Assembly: GCA_036245805.1 (NCBI GenBank)
Contig: BTRK01000003.1
Coordinates: forward strand, 20,425,292 to 20,489,291
Length of the DNA: 64,000 bases
Direction: 5' to 3'
DNA from: Pristionchus mayeri
Lineage: Eukaryota; Nematoda; Chromadorea; Rhabditida; Neodiplogasteridae
In this document: piece by piece, positions 19,047 to 31,800 of the stretch
Layout of the letters: every line of letters begins with the position of its first letter
Numbering within the stretch: position 1 is the first letter of the stretch
Notes under the pieces: model-generated
What the model was told of the DNA's origin: nothing
Seen by the model: only the letters and a program-made list of their open reading frames with translations
Databases searched by the model: none
Made by a program: the position numbers and the translations under genes

Positions 19047-19589
19047 AATCGATCTCTTTCTAGTGCCCGCCCAGCACAAACTGAATGGGGACACTTGAGA
19101 GGCAAGTACTAGAGTAAGTGAGTGAGTGAAACACTTGAAATCGAAGAGATAATACCTACTCACCGTTAGATGGCCGCGAGAAAGTCGGTCATTCAAACAA
19201 CGCGCGCGCGACGCAGCCTGTAATGAAACTGAAGCATTTCGTAAGTTATCATTAAATTCGTAATCCAATCAATTGTCAATTAGCGGATAATTAGAAGAAG
19301 AAAATGGCGTATTTAATCGATAAAGCTTATCGATAAAGGACAGGTTATGAAATGGTGTGTGGCGCACCATACCGTAGTGAGGCGGTGCGTCCAGTTCAAC
19401 TCGGATGACTCATGCTCTCACTCCCCGTCTTTTCTGGCCATTGCACAGCTATTTCACTCGCTTAGTCACTCCACTTGAGCGTGCAAGTACCGTTATCGTC
19501 ATTATTAACCGTTCTCACAACTGGGCCTATCCATTTCTTCGAAAATTTTGAGTGTTTTGCCTGTTACTCTCATCTCGTTCCATTTGCAG
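19047..19589. promoter_or_regulatory. Divergent promoter region rcq-5 / alx-1
   Basis: These 543 bp separate the two start codons. They contain a CG-rich patch near 19200 (ACGCGCGCGCGACGC), an AT-rich patch with TAAAGCTTATCGATAAAG at about 19320, and TTTGCAG directly before the alx-1 ATG. No TATA box is obvious. Shared regulation is inference. Confidence 0.5.
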
Positions 19590-22500
19590 ATGTCCGGTTT
19601 CATATTTATCCCCCTCAAGAAGACTCATGAAGTGGACCTCATCAAGCCCTTCAACACCTACATAAACACAGTCTACGAGACGAAGGAGGACGACAAGGCA
19701 GAGGTGAGCTGCTGATTGATTCTCCCTTGTTTGTCTTGTTTCGCAATGTTCTCGCTCAATCTCACCTTCCGTTCGATCGAATCTGAACATGAAAGGACAA
19801 TTCAAATCCTTTGCAGATCGAGGATGCCGTCCAAGAGCTGAACAAACTGCGCGGGAAGGCTTGCTGCCAGCCTCTTGACAAGCACCAGTCAGGACTCGAC
19901 CTACTCACTCGGTTAGCCTTTTATGACCTTCCCTCGACCTTTATTGATCCATTTCCGATGACGTAATGCTTCCTTTCGCAATACAATTTGCCCGTTAGGC
20001 GTGCCACATCGATTGTTTACCGCCCCCAGTGGACGCGCTGTTCTCAACTCCCTTGTTGTTGCTCTCGCCCTCTCCCTCTCTCTATTACATTTCCCTCCCG
20101 TCTCTATCCCTCTTGCTAGTGTGAAACCGAGTCTCCGAGCAAACAACCTAGATGTTCTTTGCAATCGCAGGTAGAAAGCGAACAGTAGAGTAGTAGCAAG
20201 ATGCATTCTTACTACTCAAGCGTATAAAGTCCAAAAGGGAAATACATGCACAACGTTACCTCATCTCTTTTTACAGCCAATTTATTCATCCGGAGCGCGC
20301 CACATTATATGTGCACAGTAGGCTATTCGTTATAGATCTAATTTTTTTCTCTTAATTCACGAAAGATTTCCCGGTGAATCATTCCATTTAGAATGGAGAG
20401 TGGAATAGGAGTGATTAGCCGATCTATTGGCGAGTCACATGATTGACCTCATGACTGATTGCAGGTACTACGACCAGCTGGTTGCCATAGAGAACAAGAT
20501 CATCATCTCGGCCACGCAGAATCCCGTCGTCTTCAAGTGGCAAGATGCATTCGACAAGGGAGGACTCTTCTTCTCCAAGGTAGCTTTTGTTTCCTGGATG
20601 TAGGTCAAGCTAGAAAATGCGAGTAGGGATGTAAAATTCGCAAAAACAATTATTGTAGGTCATGAGGAAGCAGGAGTGTCATTGAGAGTGCGTTTTGCCC
20701 TACTGGATATACGTAGCGTGAAACGAGGAACTACAATTTTCTCATTGATATATCTCGGGCCGTTTCCTCTGACCTTGCTCTTTGCGAACGGGCTGTCCCA
20801 TTGTGTGTCACTCTCCTCTCTTCTCTCCCTCTTATCTCTCTCTCCCCTTTCGTGCCTCTTGTATTCACTCTGATTAGCTGCGATTAGCGATGGACATGAG
20901 TCACATGAAGAGGAAAAGGTTAGGAAAACATTGATTTGATCGAGATGTGGACAGCCTGAAGGATTGAGGTTACTGGTATAGAAGCAGTGACAAGACAAAG
21001 CATTCGATAATTTTGAACGTTTGACAATGATCATAAATCAAGATGAGATAGTGTGCGGATTTTTTTGAAAAACACTCGGAGTATATTCATCTACTATCTA
21101 AAGTTCGTGTGATTTCCAGTCGACCCGGGGATAGAATAATTTCTATGTTCAATTCAGGCATCCCTCTCACTGTCTGATGGCGCCTTCGAGCGTGCAGCTG
21201 TTCTCTTCAACGTCGGCGCCTTCATGACGCAGGTACGGGATTACGGTAGACTGTACTCGAGTACGGTGCCCCGCAATTATTGAGTTTCCCCGTCACGATC
21301 ATCGTATTCTTGCAGGTGGCGGCGCTGCAGCCTCTGTTGACGGACGAAGAACTGAAAGCGACCGCCGGACTCTTCCAGAAGGCTGCCGGTGAGAAGATCT
21401 AGAGTGGGAAACTGTAGAGTACTGTAGCATTCATTCATTATGGTAGCTTCGTGGTACGGTAGTAGACGAATCCCTTGTGCAGGTGTGTTCTACAAGTTGC
21501 GTGACTCGGTTCACTCGCTGGTTCCGCACGACGCCACTCCCGATCTGTGCCCGGACACTCTCTCTGCCTGCGGAGCCATCGCACTCGCACAGGCACAGGA
21601 GGCCATCTACATCAAGGCCAGAAAGGGTACGGGACATGGATATGAGTTTGTGTACACTTATAGGACGAGTCATGATTGGATGGAGGAGAAACGGTGATAG
21701 AAATGGGAGAGATGAGTCAAGAAGTGACTTCGTGATTCATAGAGATCGCAAGAAGCTTATCAGTAGAGGACAGCATGTGTGGAATTCGTTGGATATGAGT
21801 AAAGCGATGATAAGCAAGAACAATGACATCATTAATATTTAAAAGTAGCAAATAATTGCAGACAAAATGAAGCCGGCGGCCCTCGTGAAGATCGGCGCCC
21901 AGGCTGCAGACTTCTACTCGGAGGCGCAGAAGGCAATCTCGAAGGACACCGTCAAGGGACTATTCGAGAAGGTACGGAAGGGGGGATACTGTAGGGAGGA
22001 TTATCGACCGATTACGGTAGATAGTAATCATTCTGTTCAGGAGAACTACTACATGATCGTGGGCAAGGCGTTCGCGTACCAGGCCATCGCACAGTACCAC
22101 GGAGCAGAGGAGCACGCGGAGGTACGGTAGACTACGGTATAGATCATGGTAGTTGATTCAGATTTTTGACGAAATTAGTTGGTATTTGATGGTTGTTGTT
22201 TCAGTCGCACCATATCGGAATGCAGCTCTCGCGACTCAACGAGGCGATGAAACTGGCTGACCAGGTGAGATGACGTCGGCCAAACTATTGGTTTAATTGT
22301 TTAGCAATGGTATTCGCAGATTCCAGTTATACTAGATCTCGTGGAGTTGAGAGAACGGGAGTAATAACTAATCGATCTCTTTCAGTCTCGCAAGTACCTC
22401 GCCCCGTCGATTCTGGCAGAGCAACTGGCGGCGATTCCGAAGGCTCACGCAGCTGCCAAGAAGGACAACGACTTCATCGTGAGTAGAGAGAAGGGAGGGG

Positions 22501-25500
22501 GAGCCCGAGAAAAGGAACTGAAATGGATCTCACTCGTAGATAGTTCCGACTGCATGTGATTGCAGTCGCGAAAATGTGGTTGGGTCATTGGCAACTTTGT
22601 GTCGGCTGTGATTTTGTTGAAGCGATACCAAGCGATAAAAATCGATATTTACAGTACCACGAGCGAGTGCCCGATGTCACTACGCTGCCTGCCCTTCCCA
22701 AAGCTGCAGTCGCCAAGGCACTGCCCGTCACTCATCCAATCTCGCCCAGATTCAAAGGTACCGTAGTTATTAATTGCCTTGAAAATTCGTGTGTGGCTAT
22801 AGAGCGATAGAGAAATAATAGCTGATCTTGTAATTCAACTACACGATTCTTTTGCGCTACAGAGATGTTAGAAGAGCTTCTCACAACTGGATACCGCCGA
22901 TAGAGAGCACGAAAATGAAGAAAAAAAAGGTGAAATAGAATACTTGTTGCAGATATGTTCTCGTCGGTGGTGCCCGTGCAGGTGCACAATGCCATGCAGT
23001 CGTATGAGGTGATTAATTTATTAATTAGATTATTAATTAATTGTAAATCTAATTATTTAATTGTAGGCGCGGAAGGGCGACCTCGTGGGCATGCAGACGA
23101 TGCGGATGAGAGAGGCCACCCAGCTCATGAATGGGTCAGCACTTTTTTTTAAAGTTGACTCGTGGAGCTGCGTTTGAGCCATATCTCAAAAGTAGAGCTG
23201 GAGTGTGAACGCTGACGAACTTTAGCTCCCAAAACACTAATTGTACCAGTACTCCTTGCACGAATTGACAACGTGTAAGCACGAATGAATTTTGTAATCT
23301 CTGATCTCTCTATCATCGAAGAGATCCATCACGTGGCAAAACGTGATTGTAGTTGTGTTCAGAATACTGGCGTCGCTGAACCTTCCCGCGGCCCTGGACG
23401 ACGTATCCTCGACGGAGACTCTCCCTGAGTCCATCAAGCTCAAGTCGGCCAAGGTGAGAATTGCATTTTGACATTGTTGAGGAGAGGATAACCCAATAAC
23501 AACAGTGTTCTGTATGATTCATGGGCAAAACAGAGCATTTCCTGGTTTGTAACCAAACGAAAAATTGGAAGATTCTCATTGATGCCCTCTGCCCTCAGGT
23601 GAAGCAGTCTGGAGGCGTCACTGAGCTGCATCGTCTCTTCAACGATCTGCCTGCACTCTACAAGAGGAACGAGGAGATCATCGATGAGGTACGGGGAGGA
23701 TGAGAAATGGGAAGAGGTGGATGACCAACCAGCACGAGTATCGAGTATTCTTTCGCACGATGATTCACACAGTTCTTCTCGCATTTCACTATTAAATGCA
23801 TCGGAAACGTCTGCCAGAAGTTGCACAGAAGCCGCCATGCCATACACAACGTGGATGTATCCAAACACTCTTGTGTTGCAGGCAGCTCGTCTGCTGAAGG
23901 AGGAGGAGTCGTCGGACAACAACCTGCGGGCCCAGTTCGGAGCGAGATGGACGAGGATGAGCAGCCAGCAACTGACTGGACCACTCCTCCAGGTGAGCGA
24001 AGAATAGGGTGTAGGAGAAAAATGAAGATCTTGCGAGAAGTAGAAGCGAATTTGGAGTTGGAAACAGCGAAGGGTTGTCCAAGAGGGAATCAAATGAGTG
24101 GGTGATGGAACCGTCCCAATGATATTTGCGTTTTATTAACCCAAAATATTTTATGCATTGCAAAGTAACAGGCTGTTTTGTTTTCTTTTTCGCAATTCAT
24201 TCTGAGCGAAGGAACTCGTTAATTGGAAAGGGCCAGCATAATGGTTCTCTTCCCCTCAGGAGCTGGGCAAGTACCGCGGCATCCTCGCCACTGCCAGCAA
24301 CGCCGACAAGATGGTCAAGACGAAGTTCGAGCAGAACAGAGAGGGAATCGAACTGCTCAGCAGGTATGCGAATGGAGATGAGAATTCGTGCATTATATCT
24401 TCTTCAGCGATGCTGCCAAAACACAGTCTATCTGAGTTATCATATCTGAGCGAATAAGGTGTTACAAATTAACTTTCAGGGCCGAGTCTGAGCTGCGATC
24501 GTCGATTCCCTCTCAGCAGCCACACGCGACTGGAGGAGGCAGCGAGAGTGTGCGACGACTGAAGGAATTGTGCGCCACGGTGAGTGAAGGGGAAGGACGA
24601 GATGATGATATGAACACGAGAGGATAATTTTTGGAAATGTGCTGCACATAACAGCCAGACGAAACTGGATAGTGACTGGGACATTGGTAATCAGAGACTC
24701 ATTCCAGGTGGCGGAGACGATCGCGGAGCGGGACAGACTGGAGAAGGAACTGAAGGACAAGAATTGCGATATCGCCGGTGAGCTCTCAATCAATATCCAT
24801 GTCACTAACATTAATTTAAAGTTACCGGACGAGGACAAAATTGACTCCCTATTTTTTGTCCTCCATCGAATAGCCGATGGCCGAATTAGTTGAGAGTGAA
24901 TATACAAAAATGCTAAAAAAAATCAATACTGTAAGAAAATACACCATTCCGCGCATTTCTCAAGATTACGCATCATGAAAATGGGCGGAGCCTGAATTCA
25001 CTAATCGCGCGTGTGAATGCGATTTGTGCGCGGCAGTGCAAACTGCGCCAAACTCGTTCTGTCGTGTTATGTTGACACATTTGAAATTCGTTTTGCATAG
25101 ATTTAGTTACTACTTTAAGCAATAGCTTAATAAATGGCGTAAATTGCGCGATAGAAAAAAAACGCTCGTCGAAATCGTAAGCGCGACCCATTGATAAAGC
25201 GTTCCGATAATTAACCGATTGGAGGCGGAGCACGCTAAACAGAGAATTGCAAAAGCTGATCATTTGAATCTTACAATAATAGCCTCAAGGGAAAGCCGGA
25301 AATGATCAGCGTAATCCCGCGCTCTCTCACTTTTGCATACTCTCTCGTACACGCGACGAGATCAGGGTTTCGTCCTCGTCCGGTAACTTTAATAGAGATT
25401 TCACTAATAAGGCAATTAAATAAAATTCTATTAAAAAACCCAGCGCATTAAATGTGGTTTAGGGTATCAGATGAGGACGTTCACCGTGGATGTTGACGGA

Positions 25501-28201
25501 GTAAATAAAATATTATAACATGCCTCAATTCACAATAAATATTTTTTCCCTTTAGGCGACTTCCTGAAGGCGCTGGCAGACAGTTCGCTGCTCAACGAGG
25601 AGCAGATCTCCAAGGTTATTTTACTTTGAAAAATATAGGGACGTAGATATGCGTATCTGTTGGTCGCAGAACTGATATGGATCTTCAAAGAATCACCATT
25701 CTAATTATCTTTCGTTATTCCGTTCAAATACTGAAATTTAATCCAAATCACAATTTGATTGCAGGAGAAGATCGAGCAGATCTACGGCCCCCACGTCGCG
25801 CGCGTCAACGAGAGTCTGAACAAGCAGGAGGGTCTGCTGGCTGACATCCAGGTAAGTATACGGTAGAGAGAGAGAGAGAGAGACGGGACCACGAAGAGTA
25901 CGGTACATGTGTTTCAACCGAAAATAGTTCTTTGGTAACTGTATACGGTAACGGATTGATATTGGTTACAGCGCACGAACACGATGTTCTGCGCGGAGAA
26001 GTCGAACACGGGCGGAGGAGCGGAGAGGGAGAGGATTCTCAAGGTGAGCGAGGGGAGGGGGAGCTGATAAGAAAGATTGCATGTCGTTGCAAAACGAGGT
26101 GCAATTCTCGCTGTTGAGACACTGAAATTATTGTGAAATTTTTGTGATTATTGAAACAGGAAGAAAGAAGGATTTTTTAATTAAAAAAAATAATTGTTAC
26201 TCCAGATGCTGGCGACTGCACACGACGCGTTCCTCGAGCTGAAGGGAAATCTGGAGGAGGGAACCAAGGTAAACTCAATTTAATTTGGAAAAAATCAGAG
26301 CAGAATACAAAAACAAACGGAGGTGTGATGTAGCACATTGTGCCTATAGAAGAGTGTCATTCGTGATGCGATTTGTCCGATAGTCCCAGTTCCCCACAAT
26401 AAATACTTCCTTATGAATATACCCTAACCTCTGCCGTTGCAGTTCTACAACGACCTCACTCCAATCCTGGTGCGACTGCAGCAGAAGATCTCCGACTTCT
26501 CCTTCGCCCGTCAGACGGAGAAGGAGGACCTCATGCGACAAGTGCAGCAGAACATCGTCGCAGGTGCGTCCAGTGGATTAAACTTGTTGTTGTTTGAAAT
26601 CGTAGAATAATCACAGCGGGAAAATCCTGGTTCTATAGATGAAAGTGTGAAAGAGTAATGTTGCCATTTTGAGTTTCAATTTGGGTAGGAGCCCGTACGT
26701 CCCCCCATTTCTTTGATTTCGAATCGCTATCCAAAATATAATTAAACATCTATGTCATATTATAGATAGGACCTGTAACAAATGGAATCGTCGCTTTCCT
26801 CAGGTGACGCTGGAACGGGATCCGCCCCTGCGGCTGCAGCTGCAGCTGCGCCGCCTCGTCCTCCTCCGCCCCGCACGACCTCTGCAGCAGGTTCGGCCCC
26901 CAGCATGCAGCAGCCCTCGGTCGAACCTCCCATCGCACCCCCTCGCACCACAGCACCCCAGTGTGAGTAGAAGAGAAGAGTGAAGGGGATTCCCATCGAT
27001 TGACCCACTCTCACGACGATCGTCTGAATCTCATCGTTTCACATACTCTCACTTTCTCTTATCGATTAGAGCATGAGAGAGACGCAGAATATTGTTCTGA
27101 CGTCTCTTTCTATATCTGAGATTTATTTTTCAAAAAAAGATTTCAATACGTGAGAGTGGTGCGATTGGGGGAATCTTTGTGAGCATTGTATTGATTGGAT
27201 TATTGGTGGAATCTTGTTGAGTGATGTGTGCAATAGCGGAGCAATTCAAAAACTTCATTTTCCAAAGTAGATGTTGTAATGATTTGGTTGTGAAACCCCC
27301 ACCCTCGCTTGTGGTGCATGAGCCATGGGTTGATTTCTGCTTCCCCTCCCAACTTTTTGGCTGTGTTTTGGCTTGGTGAATTTGTGGCTCGGTAGTTGGA
27401 TAGAACTATACTTTACTTTCGAGTGAGTTTGATAGTTCTTGGTTAACCTTTTTGCGATATTATTTAGCCCCGCCATTCCTTGCAGACTCGGCTCCTCCTC
27501 CTCAGCAGCAGTATCAGCAGCAGCAGCCGCAGCAGAACCCCTACAACCCCGCCTACCAGCAGTCCCCGCAGCAGCAGCAGATGCTGCATCCGACCCCGCA
27601 GATGGGCCAGCCGATGCCGCCGCCCTACTACCAGCAGCAGATGCCCTACGGTAGAGTATCGATTGATTGTTATGGTAGCCTGGATATCGTCGTGGTGTGT
27701 ACAGTGTACAACGACCAAGCCGTGTGTCGCTGGTGTAGCTTGGAGTGGGCGTGATCTGTGGTGCGATGTAGGATGGAGAATTACTGTAGCATAATAGATA
27801 TTGATCGATTGCAATTGCAGGGCAGCCGCAGCCGTTCCAGCAGAACTACTACCAGCCCCAGTACAATGTGAGTGAAACATTGTTGTTTGCAACCAAGATT
27901 GTGATCATGAATATCTTATCGTAACTAGCGATTGTTTATTTAGTTTTTTTCGATAGGGTAGAATAATACATTAAATGTAATCAAATGCATTTACGAATCT
28001 TTTTATCGTCTATGTTTGATCTCTGTGCAGCCCTCGATCGCGGCTCCATACCCGACCTTCCCTGGTGCCTACTCGGCCAACTACCAGCAGCCCCAGTACT
28101 CGCCGTACCCTCCGCAGCCGCAGTACGGCCAGGCTCCGCCCCCTCCCGGACAAGCTCCCTCCGCCCCGCCTCCCAACAACAACCTCAATCCATTCCAGTA
28201 G
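19590..28201 (+). CDS. alx-1: ALIX/PDCD6IP homologue (BRO1-domain ESCRT accessory protein)
   Basis: Exons: 19590-19703, 19817-19911, 20465-20579, 21158-21232, 21316-21388, 21483-21626, 21862-21971, 22041-22121, 22205-22264, 22386-22478, 22655-22757, 22953-23008, 23067-23134, 23363-23453, 23599-23688, 23882-23992, 24260-24363, 24480-24579, 24708-24777, 25556-25614, 25765-25851, 25972-26043, 26206-26268, 26443-26563, 26804-26962, 27486-27650, 27821-27867, 28031-28201. They total 2697 nt, in frame (898 aa), close to human ALIX (868 aa). The N-terminal BRO1 domain (MSGFIFIPLKKTHEVDLIKPF onward, about 1-370) should bind CHMP4/Snf7. A helical V-domain follows, then a Pro/Gln/Tyr-rich tail (about 720-898) with a PSAP motif at 885-888, the type that binds TSG101. 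Known roles are endosomal sorting, membrane scission and apoptosis. The start codon directly follows TTTGCAG, suggesting trans-splicing at the ATG. Introns are mostly short; the longest are 24778-25555 and 20580-21157. Confidence 0.96.
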
Positions 28202-28841
28202 ATGAAACACTAGCGACCAGGCGTGATGTGCTGTATAGAAATTGTGCGTAAACTTTGCTTTGTGGTAATGCACCCCTGCCTTAATTTACTTATCTCTATA
28301 GTAACACCTTGTCAGTGATACTCTTGTCCCTCCTTACTCGAATATATTTCACAGTCCGCATACGTGGTTCCAACACAACTTCTCTTCCCTACCCGCTGCT
28401 TTTATCGATCCAGCCAATAAATAAATCATTACTTGATAGGATACGGTAGACCCCTCCATGTTTAGTACGGTATCCAATACTCATTATTCCGAGTCTATTT
28501 CCAATTTATTCTCTCCTGCTGATCGGTGTTCTTTCACTGTGCATACGTTATCTATTGTTGTAATAAAGTGCTCCGAGCCATCCCATTATTTCCACTTTCT
28601 CTTTTTTTCGCAATCAAAAAAACGGAAAATAATTTATTATCTGTCTGCAATGTTTGTAATACACAACAGAAGCACTCGGGTAAAATAACGAATTAAGTAA
28701 GACAGGTGTACTAACTAAATAATGCGTTTGTATTCCTTTAGTACAAATATTATTAGCTAATCTAGACGCATTGCAATGAACGATGCTGACAACTGTTTCA
28801 ATCTCTGGTCTCACATAGAGAGCGTTAGACGACAAGATTCC
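28202..28841. other. Convergent 3' spacer between alx-1 and the giant finger/RS gene
   Basis: This spacer holds the 3' untranslated regions of two genes that end towards each other. The plus-strand poly(A) signal is noted separately. Apart from AT-rich sequence I see no gene or repeat. Confidence 0.55.
28416..28421 (+). terminator. Candidate alx-1 polyadenylation signal AATAAA
   Basis: AATAAATAAA lies about 215 nt after the alx-1 stop codon. Another AATAAA-like word occurs near 28561. Confidence 0.5.
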
Positions 28842-31800
28842 TCAATAGTAGCCTCCTCCATAACTTCCATTGTATCCTCCGGGATTCTGGCCATACTGGC
28901 TGTAGTGCCCTTGCTGCGGCTGCTGTTGATGCTGCTGTTGGTGTTGTTGGGGTAGCTGCTGCTGCACTCGCTGGGGCGCAGTGTAGGCTGCATCCCACTG
29001 TCCGCCCGTTGAAACTCCGCCTCAAATAATAATTTTTGCATAATCAAGTACTTTATTGTTAGGAGAAACAAAATGAGAAAGAAGATCGCATCTAATTTGG
29101 CCCACTACTAACCGAGTAAATTCGTACTTAGCAGGCTGGGTGGGAGGTGTTGTGGTTGTCGGGGGGCGGAAGGGAATCCGACAGCCTCGATGGTTGGCTG
29201 GCCGGTGAGATGGGGCTGAGGGGCGGGCGCTGCCTTGTTCTTCACTCCCCAGTGCTGACGAACCGCCGCCTGCCGCTCCATCTGGTGATAAGACATCTCG
29301 AACAAACAAAATCGAATAATGACATTCCGAACTAGGACGTTTCGCACAATTTCCCCTTAGAACTTAATTCATATTTATTTTGTTATCATTAATATATTTT
29401 TCGGCACTGTCAAAAACGGAATTGATAAATAAATAACATAAAATATCATTTAAATAATGCGAAAATAGCTTCCAAAGTGATGTGCGCGCTCACAAAAATT
29501 CAAGAAAATTGTGCGAAACGTCCTAGTTCGAAATGTCTTACCACCGCTCCATCTAAGAGATTTCGATTAGGAAAAGTTGACAACCTCGATTACATGTTCT
29601 AGTTGCCTCACTTCTACCGGACAATCAGTTGCTTCCTCCACGGATGCGGGGAAATTTTTGACATATAGTAAACCTCACATATTTGGCCTTGGCTGCACTC
29701 ATCTCCGTTTCGGGAGCGGCAGCAGCTGCAGCAGTCGAAGGAGCGACGGCGTTCTTGGCAGCAGTCTGAAAGCACACGCATATGAATTAAGTAGACCGTT
29801 GAAACATGTAAACTACGATCAGGAAACTCCCTCGTGCCCCCTCACCTGCAGTGGCTCTCTGTTCCCTCCCGTGGCTGCAGGTGCTGCAGCAGCCTTAGCC
29901 GCCTTGCTGTTCTCCAGAATCTGCTCGATCGATCCCCAGTCGTCGTCATCGTCAATCGTCACCTGCAAAGGTATTGATTGTCTCACGTCGAAACCTTCTT
30001 GAAATCGATAAAACACCTAAACACTTTCGGAGTCAACTCTCATGGAATCTCGCACGTTTGCGCGACCAGAGTAAAAGTACTCACCACGTCGTCGGCCTTC
30101 TTGGCGGGTGCTGCAGCGGGCGCGCGTGCAGCTGCAGCAGGTGGATGGGCGGATGGTGCAGGCTGAGTGGGCGGAGCCTCTCCCCTCAGACGAGCCTCGT
30201 ACTCCTCTCGAGTGAGTGGAGGGAGTCTGTCCTCTCTTCTGACAGGAGGCTCGTACAGACGTGGGTCAAGTCCACCCATTGGGGGACGAGCAGCAGCGTG
30301 CGGATCACGCGCGTCGCGCGGATCCATACCGGGGCGGAGTGCGCGTGGGTCACGATCGTACGCGCCGTATCCGGTAGGTGGCGGTCCTCTCTCGTATGGG
30401 TCGTCGTAGTATCCGCGATAGCGCGCATCGGGTGGGTACCGCTCACGCATACGCGGATCTGCACGCGGGTCCAGGTAGCGAGGATCGTCGTAGACGGGCC
30501 GCCTTATGCGCGGATCCTCGTCCGCAGGCGAGCGGTAGGGCGGATAGGCGGAGGATGGAGGAGGGTACGACTGCAAGAAGAGCAAATCAGTGGTGATCCA
30601 AATACTGCCATGTTTATCAATGGACGAATCAGCAATCAATTGCCGTACCTCTCTCCTATCGTACTCCGGTCTACCGTAACCGGGAGGCATGGGTAGACTG
30701 CGGGGTCCGGAAGTGGGCGGGGCCATCGTCTGCATCAACTTCAGCGTATTGCGCAGGTTCTTCAGCAGCTCGAAATCGCCAGCGTCCACTGCAAAGCAAG
30801 CGTATTAAAACACAAAATAATAATTATTTCTATTAGTTTATTACAACACTCTCACTTCATGTTGTGTGATGATTTTGTCTAGTAGATCCACTAAGAAAGT
30901 GCACGTTTACACTCACATCCAGAATGAGAGGGAGGCGACCGGGGATCGGGGCGGTGTGGCATGCTACCGTAGTAGTCCCTTCCCTCGCTACCGTATCCTG
31001 GGGAAGGGTGAGGGGCGCCACGGGACGAGGAAGCACCGCCGTAGTAGGGAGAGCCGTGGTGCTGCGCCGGCGATGCGCTGGCTGGCCCGATACCGTACTC
31101 CTGCAATAACAAGTGTTGGATCGATAAAACATTCAAGATACAGATTCCTGTCTACCGTACCTGTAGATTGATGGAGGGTTTCTTGGTGGGAGCCTTGTCG
31201 CCTGCGACCATCTCGATCAGCTGCGCCAGCAACTCCTCGTTCTTCTCTCGCTTCGCGAGACCCACCTGCGAGAGTGGCGTTGCACTTGGTTGCCAAATCA
31301 ACGGAATTCAAGTTCTCATTCAAGCGATGTCTCTATCAATATAATAAAAAACATTATTCTGTTCGATCAAAAAATGTACTTCGGCATGCGAGAGGCGCGT
31401 TGTATACATTTATAATTGGAGTGATCATCACCAACTCCAATGAGCATCCATCAGTGCACCTATCCCATCACCATCATCCCTCCCCGTACCTCCTGGTAGA
31501 TTCGATCGACGTCCTTCTCACTGAGTTCCTTGCCCGATTCTGTCTCCCTCTGCATCGTCACGAGCACTCCGAGCAGTTTCCTCTTCGTCATCTCGGGATC
31601 TTCCACAGAGGGAGAGGGTGCTGCACCACGAGAGGGACGAGCAGCACTGCTGCTAAAATTGTTTTGACGTGAACATTACGATTATCCCAGAAATATAGCT
31701 GATTGCAAATTCAGATTGTTGTTGTTTCACTACTTGCGAAGATGCAATTGAAATACTCCTGATACAAATTGCTAGTCAATCCTTGTTGGCGCGCGATTCA

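Noticed and set aside
23440..24093. 217-codon open frame antisense to alx-1
   Set aside because: It spans alx-1 exons and introns, has no homology I recognise and no splice partners. The alx-1 frame is clearly the coding one.
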